Assembly (NCBI RefSeq): GCF_027580225.2
Contig: NC_073348.2
Coordinates: 28,608,001 to 28,672,000, forward strand
Direction: 5' to 3'
Origin: Misgurnus anguillicaudatus
Taxonomy: Eukaryota; Chordata; Actinopteri; Cypriniformes; Cobitidae
DNA length: 64,000 nucleotides
A model generated the notes under the pieces. That model had not been told where the DNA came from. It was given only the letters and a program-made list of their open reading frames with translations, and ran no database searches. Shown here one piece after another: positions 23,274 through 64,000 of the stretch; within the stretch, counting starts at the first letter, position 1, and every line of letters begins with the position of its first letter. Position numbers and translations under genes: made by a program.

Positions 23274-24299
23274 CCTAAAACAGAAGCAGTGCCACCCAAG
23301 GCTGGTGCGGCATTCATATATAATTATTTATATATTGCAGTTTTTCGTTTTTGTGTCTAAATGTGTGGTATAAAATACAATATACGACAATGTACCTCTT
23401 TATTTTTAAACACAGTGAACTTCATTGCTGTACAAGTCCCGTGCAGCTAAAGTTTAGCTACAATTGTATCCACACGCAAAGGCGTGGACAGAAATCCCCC
23501 GTCCGGTCTTCTCTGTACATCGCGACAATACAAATAATCTGTCTCCCTTACAAAAAATAATACTCTAAAAGCATCCTACTGCAACTTTATTTTATTCACC
23601 TTTTTAGTGGGTTTTTGTTTCTTGGTTTTTGTAATTAAGACGATTACATATATTTTTGACCAATTGCTTTAAAGCAGGAAGGCGATACAAACCTTCTAGA
23701 ACTTTTTATATATAAAAGAGGTTAAGAAATCAGACAAATTATACATTTAAAAACTTACAATAAATAAGACAGATGCAGGCATTTCATTTGGATATAACTC
23801 CATCCAAAAGAAACAGGGAATAAGAGGTCTTAAAACCAAAAATTCATTCTCTTATTTTCGTAGAGCTCATGTCCCTCTTTCCATCAGATTCTATACAAAT
23901 AACTTCTCCATACACATTGATTAAAAAACTGGCCGAATCCACGGTCGCCACATGAAATCGTCATAGTAACAGGGATTGAGATCACTCCATCAGTCAGCAC
24001 TTTCATTTTCCTTCTGCCTTTTCTTTGGCCTCCACACCTGAAAATTCATTCAAGGCCTCCTTTACCGAATCCTTTCTCTCTTTCTGAGTGAGTGTTATAA
24101 CACCAGAAGCTTGATTCTCCTCCACAGTGCTGGGTCTCAGGTGTAGTGACTGCCTACCCAGATCATCTCCATTATAACTCATGTACATATAAAGTCCAGC
24201 ACTGTAGTTATATCTCTTGGTTTTAAATAGATCCCTCTGGAGTCCACCTTTTCTTCTCTCTCCTCTTCTGATCCCTGATAAGGTCTTGTTCGCCGTTTG
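23268..24299 (-). other. MED13 3' UTR (probable)
   Basis: No further coding sequence follows the stop codon. Reading downward, AATAAA hexamers on the transcribed strand occur at 23596-23586 (two overlapping), 23404-23399 and 23273-23268. The last is followed by GT/T-rich sequence, as expected for a cleavage site near 23250. Which hexamer is used cannot be decided from sequence, and vertebrate MED13 3' UTRs are usually longer. Confidence 0.5.
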
Positions 24300-60873
<36,574 letters not shown>

Positions 60874-61375
60874 TTAAGCACCAGGACACTATCAAAAAAA
60901 GTCGCATGAGATTAATCATAAGGTGCAAATGTGTAGTTCAATTAAAAAACATCAACAACAGAGTATGTAGCAAACTTAAGCAGTGAGTCATATAAACAGT
61001 GTTACTGAATTCATGTAAAGCATTACAAGTTTACCATCTGAGTAAGTTATCATTAGATCCCTATAAAAAAAATCAGATGCATTTAGCAAAAATGGCACTC
61101 TTACATTATCAGTCACACAGGAAGTGTTGCTCACTATTGAAATGCGAGCATCTGCTCTTTGACCCTACTAACTACACCGTGTTTTACCTTTCTCTCATAA
61201 ATAAGCATGAGGCTCTTCAAATGTATGTAGAAGTAACACTTTATAATACATTGGTCAATATTCAAACTGAGAGATTTAAAGCCTAAACTGTAAACAAAAA
61301 ACAGTCTGAATGCTTACTCCTTAATAACTGCTTTGTTTACATGGCACATTAAACAAAGGTCTGAAATCATCATGG

Positions 61376-61888
61376 GCAGGGGACATGGCATGAAAATCTG
61401 ACTTTTTCCATGTTTAAGTGTTATGATTGGGTCCCCAGTGCTTATATCAACCTAGAAAATGTGAAAAAGATCAACCCAGTAACTTGGTTTTGGTAAACCA
61501 TTCTCTACAAACACACAAAAGAATAGGTTGTTGAAATGTGGCTCTCCTTATGATGTCATAAGGAGCTCTTATTATAATAATACCACCCCTTTATCTGCAC
61601 TATCCAACCACAGCACTGCCATTTAGTGCAGATAAAAGCACAATTGAGTTTTAATTGCAACAAACCACCATCATTGTGACCAGTGTTTGAATTTCATCAG
61701 CTCATTTGCATTTTAAAGGACACACCCAAAATGGCACATTTTTGCACACACCTACAAAGTGGCAATTTAAACATGCTATAATAAATTATTTGTATGGAGT
61801 TTTGAGCTAAAACTTCACATATGTGCTCTGGGGACACCAAAGATTTATTTGACATCTTAAAAAAAGTATTGTGCCATGGCCCCTTTAA
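61376..61888. mobile_element. TTAA-type MITE, GGGGACATGGCATGAAA family copy
   Basis: Left GGGGACATGGCATGAAAATC, right GTATTGTGCCATGGCCCC then TTTAA. Shares TGAGCTAAAACTTCACATA and ACAAACCACCATCATTGTG with the other copies. The left TTAA is lost. Confidence 0.7.
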
Positions 61889-61889
61889 A

Positions 61890-63680
61890 GCATCCTAAAG
61901 CCATTGTGGAGCATTGGCAAAATAAGCATTTTGAATCATTTTGAATGAAATGACAGTGTATTGTGCTTATAAATCATCAACATTTATAAGTCAAAACAAC
62001 AAGATCCTTCATGATTTTGTAAGTTGTGTTTGCAAAGAAGCATAACTATTACTACAGCCCATATACATAAGATTAAGTGTAAAACCAAGTATATAACAAT
62101 TAATAATATGTGCTTTGGCTAAGCACTTTGTGTATATAATATGGTAAGTATATAACACCCCAGCATTATGGCAGCAATTCTGCACAGGCAAGCACACTAC
62201 ATTTTTTTTAGAAAATGTACAAATCTAGATGGTTTATTGCCGCTATCCATTACACAAATACAGTCTGAATACATAACAAGGTCTCCGGTTCTTTCTAGTC
62301 TGGCTGCTCTGGCACAGTGGAAGTGAAAGAAGCTTTATAATGCTGATCATAAACCTATAAAAACTCAATCCAAAAGCATAGTGCAGGCACAGAGCCATCG
62401 ATATGGACACCTGCCAAACATCTGCATTTAGCGAGACCCAAAGAAGACTGCCAGGAACTAAATCCACAGAGAAAGCAACACTGATCTGCAAATACGTCAC
62501 GCCTGCACGAAGTAAACACGCCACACTGGCCTCATGCTCAACAACAACTCTTGCTCTGTGCTAGACAATGTTGTGTGGCAGACAGCCCCCTGTAGAGATA
62601 TTACAGCAGCTATGATCTGAAACTACTGTTGGTTTAAATGGCCCTGATTTCAGTCTCATATTGACCTCACACAGGTCTTAAATCTTCACAAAAACACAGT
62701 GATGCTGCACACATTATAAATTAAATACAAAAGTAAAAAGCTCGTAAAAACTCAGGTGGTCTTGAACGCACCCATGACCACCTTTCTACAAAAGTTAAGG
62801 CCAGGGTCAAAAATGTATACCGAGAGTATAAACCATCTTTCTGGGAGTTTATAAAACAAAATAATAATAACTTAAATGACGTCAATAAAAAACCAGTTGC
62901 ATCACGTTTTTAGTCGGTAAAGAATATTTTCCACAGTTTCAAATAGTCTGTGTGTCAAAGGTTATGGCCAAAAACAGAAAACCAAAAAAGTTCATGCAGA
63001 AAGATGGAAAAAGCATTGAGAAATACAAAGCAGCGAGTGGTGAGAAAAACAGCATGAGACACGGAGAGAGAAAAAAGAGGTGACATTCCACAGTTATTTG
63101 TTGTATTGGGCTGCTACCAACTTCCTGAAAACAGCAGCTCTGGTCAGGGCGTAGCAAACTGCTACTACGAAACCAACAAACACACATCACAAACTTAACT
63201 GCACAGCTTTAAATGCAGCACATTAAACAGAGCGCGCAAACGCAGGTGGCGTCTGCGGCCGGTCTGTCTCAAGAAACCCTCTAAGATAACTGTCTGCCTT
63301 TAGCATACATTACATTTAACCACCTTCATCTTTCTGTAACGATCTCAGTCTTTATATGAGGGACATTGTGGTCGTTCTGCCTCCAACTGTCGGCTTCCCT
63401 ACTAAAACATGTGAGGGTACAGAACTGCCATCTATCAGAAATTCCAAAAATGCGCTAAATTAAAAACAAGGCACTGTTTGGTATGTTTGTTGGGAGGATT
63501 TTATATGGTGGGAAAAAATTATTTTAATGCATTCTGAAAAAAATGTCATGCAATTACTCTGGATTATGGATGCTATTTATAAATACTCAATTACTCAGGC
63601 ATGTGCAAAACCGAACATAAACTAGTTTATCTCACTGATAAACACGACAACTTGTTGACCATAGTGACGCCTACCTGTCA
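61890..63680. other. MED13 intron, no gene seen
   Basis: I searched for upstream MED13 N-terminal exons and found none. Frames here (for example near 62243-62524) have no MED13 or other family resemblance. Confidence 0.6.
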
Positions 63681-63699
63681 CATTGGCCCTGTTTACACC

Positions 63700-63900
63700 T
63701 ACACTGTTAATTTTTTACACATCTTTGTGTGTTATGCTTTTAACACATGTATAATTTTGTGTTGATTTTGTTTTGAAATAAAACACAAGTTAAAAGTAAC
63801 ACAAAATGTGTAATTTCAATAACAACACAGTGATGTGTGGATTCTGGGACAACGCATTTAGTGTGTTGTCCCAGAATCAATACTAAAGTCCAATTTATAG
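63700..63900. repeat. Repeat with TTTGTGTTA / TAACACAAA inverted motifs
   Basis: Alternating TGTGTTATGCTTTTAACACA and AAGTAACACAAAATG motifs, and the GGGACAACGCATT / GTGTTGTCCCAGAATC pair. Probably a MITE; borders not resolved. Confidence 0.4.
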
Positions 63901-63925
63901 TCGTGCGTAAGGTCTACACCAGTGG

Positions 63926-64000
63926 TCTCAAACACCCGGCCCACGGGCTATTTGCGGCCCGCCCTCCCCCTCTCTGCGGCCCGCGTCACCTTTCAAAAAT
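63926..64000. mobile_element. hAT-type terminus running off the window
   Basis: CAGTGGTCTCAAACACCCGG followed by GCGGCCCGCCCTCCCCC-like sequence is the familiar CAGTGGTCTCAAAC / GCGGCCCGC hAT end in fishes. The rest lies beyond 64000. Confidence 0.6.

Noticed and set aside
62243..62524. Candidate upstream MED13 exon or membrane protein gene
   Set aside because: The hydrophobic frame has no MED13 N-terminal motif, no matching splice phase and no family resemblance.

Overview
This window is vertebrate nuclear DNA, almost certainly from a teleost and most likely a cyprinid. It holds two large spliced genes on the minus strand, GT-AG introns, AT-rich introns, a tRNA-derived SINE, and a dense load of hAT-type (8-bp target duplication), TTAA-type and TA-type non-autonomous DNA transposons. 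The species call is an inference from repeat style.

Layout, read along the minus strand from high to low coordinates. (1) 60841 to 24300: MED13, the Argonaute/PIWI-like subunit of the Mediator CDK8 kinase module. Twenty-seven coding exons join in frame to 1998 residues plus a stop codon. The first part of the protein (about 150-160 residues judged from the vertebrate family) lies beyond the high end of the window. A probable 3' UTR runs to about 23250. (2) 23250 to 21750: a short intergenic gap containing an intact hAT-type element. (3) 21750 to the low end: INTS2, Integrator subunit 2. It has a probable non-coding first exon near 21545-21750, a start codon at 19996, and twelve coding exons giving the first 563 residues. 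The rest lies beyond position 1. MED13 and INTS2 are neighbours in the same orientation in human as well, which supports MED13 rather than its paralogue MED13L. Both act on RNA polymerase II: Mediator kinase module at initiation, Integrator at promoter-proximal termination and snRNA 3' processing.

The rest is intron. Several introns are built of transposons nested within transposons, with target duplications still readable. The clearest cases are one MED13 intron at 37977-43345 (up to four levels deep), a composite inverted-repeat element in an INTS2 intron at 3317-5958, and a smaller nest at 51870-52836. Two repeats carry what look like 5' coding exons with splice donors: a 391-bp-arm foldback at 3525-4457 and an element at 57367-57895 with a RecQ-like N-terminal peptide. 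I found no bacterial-type system, no CRISPR array, no rRNA, no intact tRNA gene and no intact transposase. All coordinates come from reading the sequence by eye; exon borders were checked by requiring GT/AG signals and a continuous frame.
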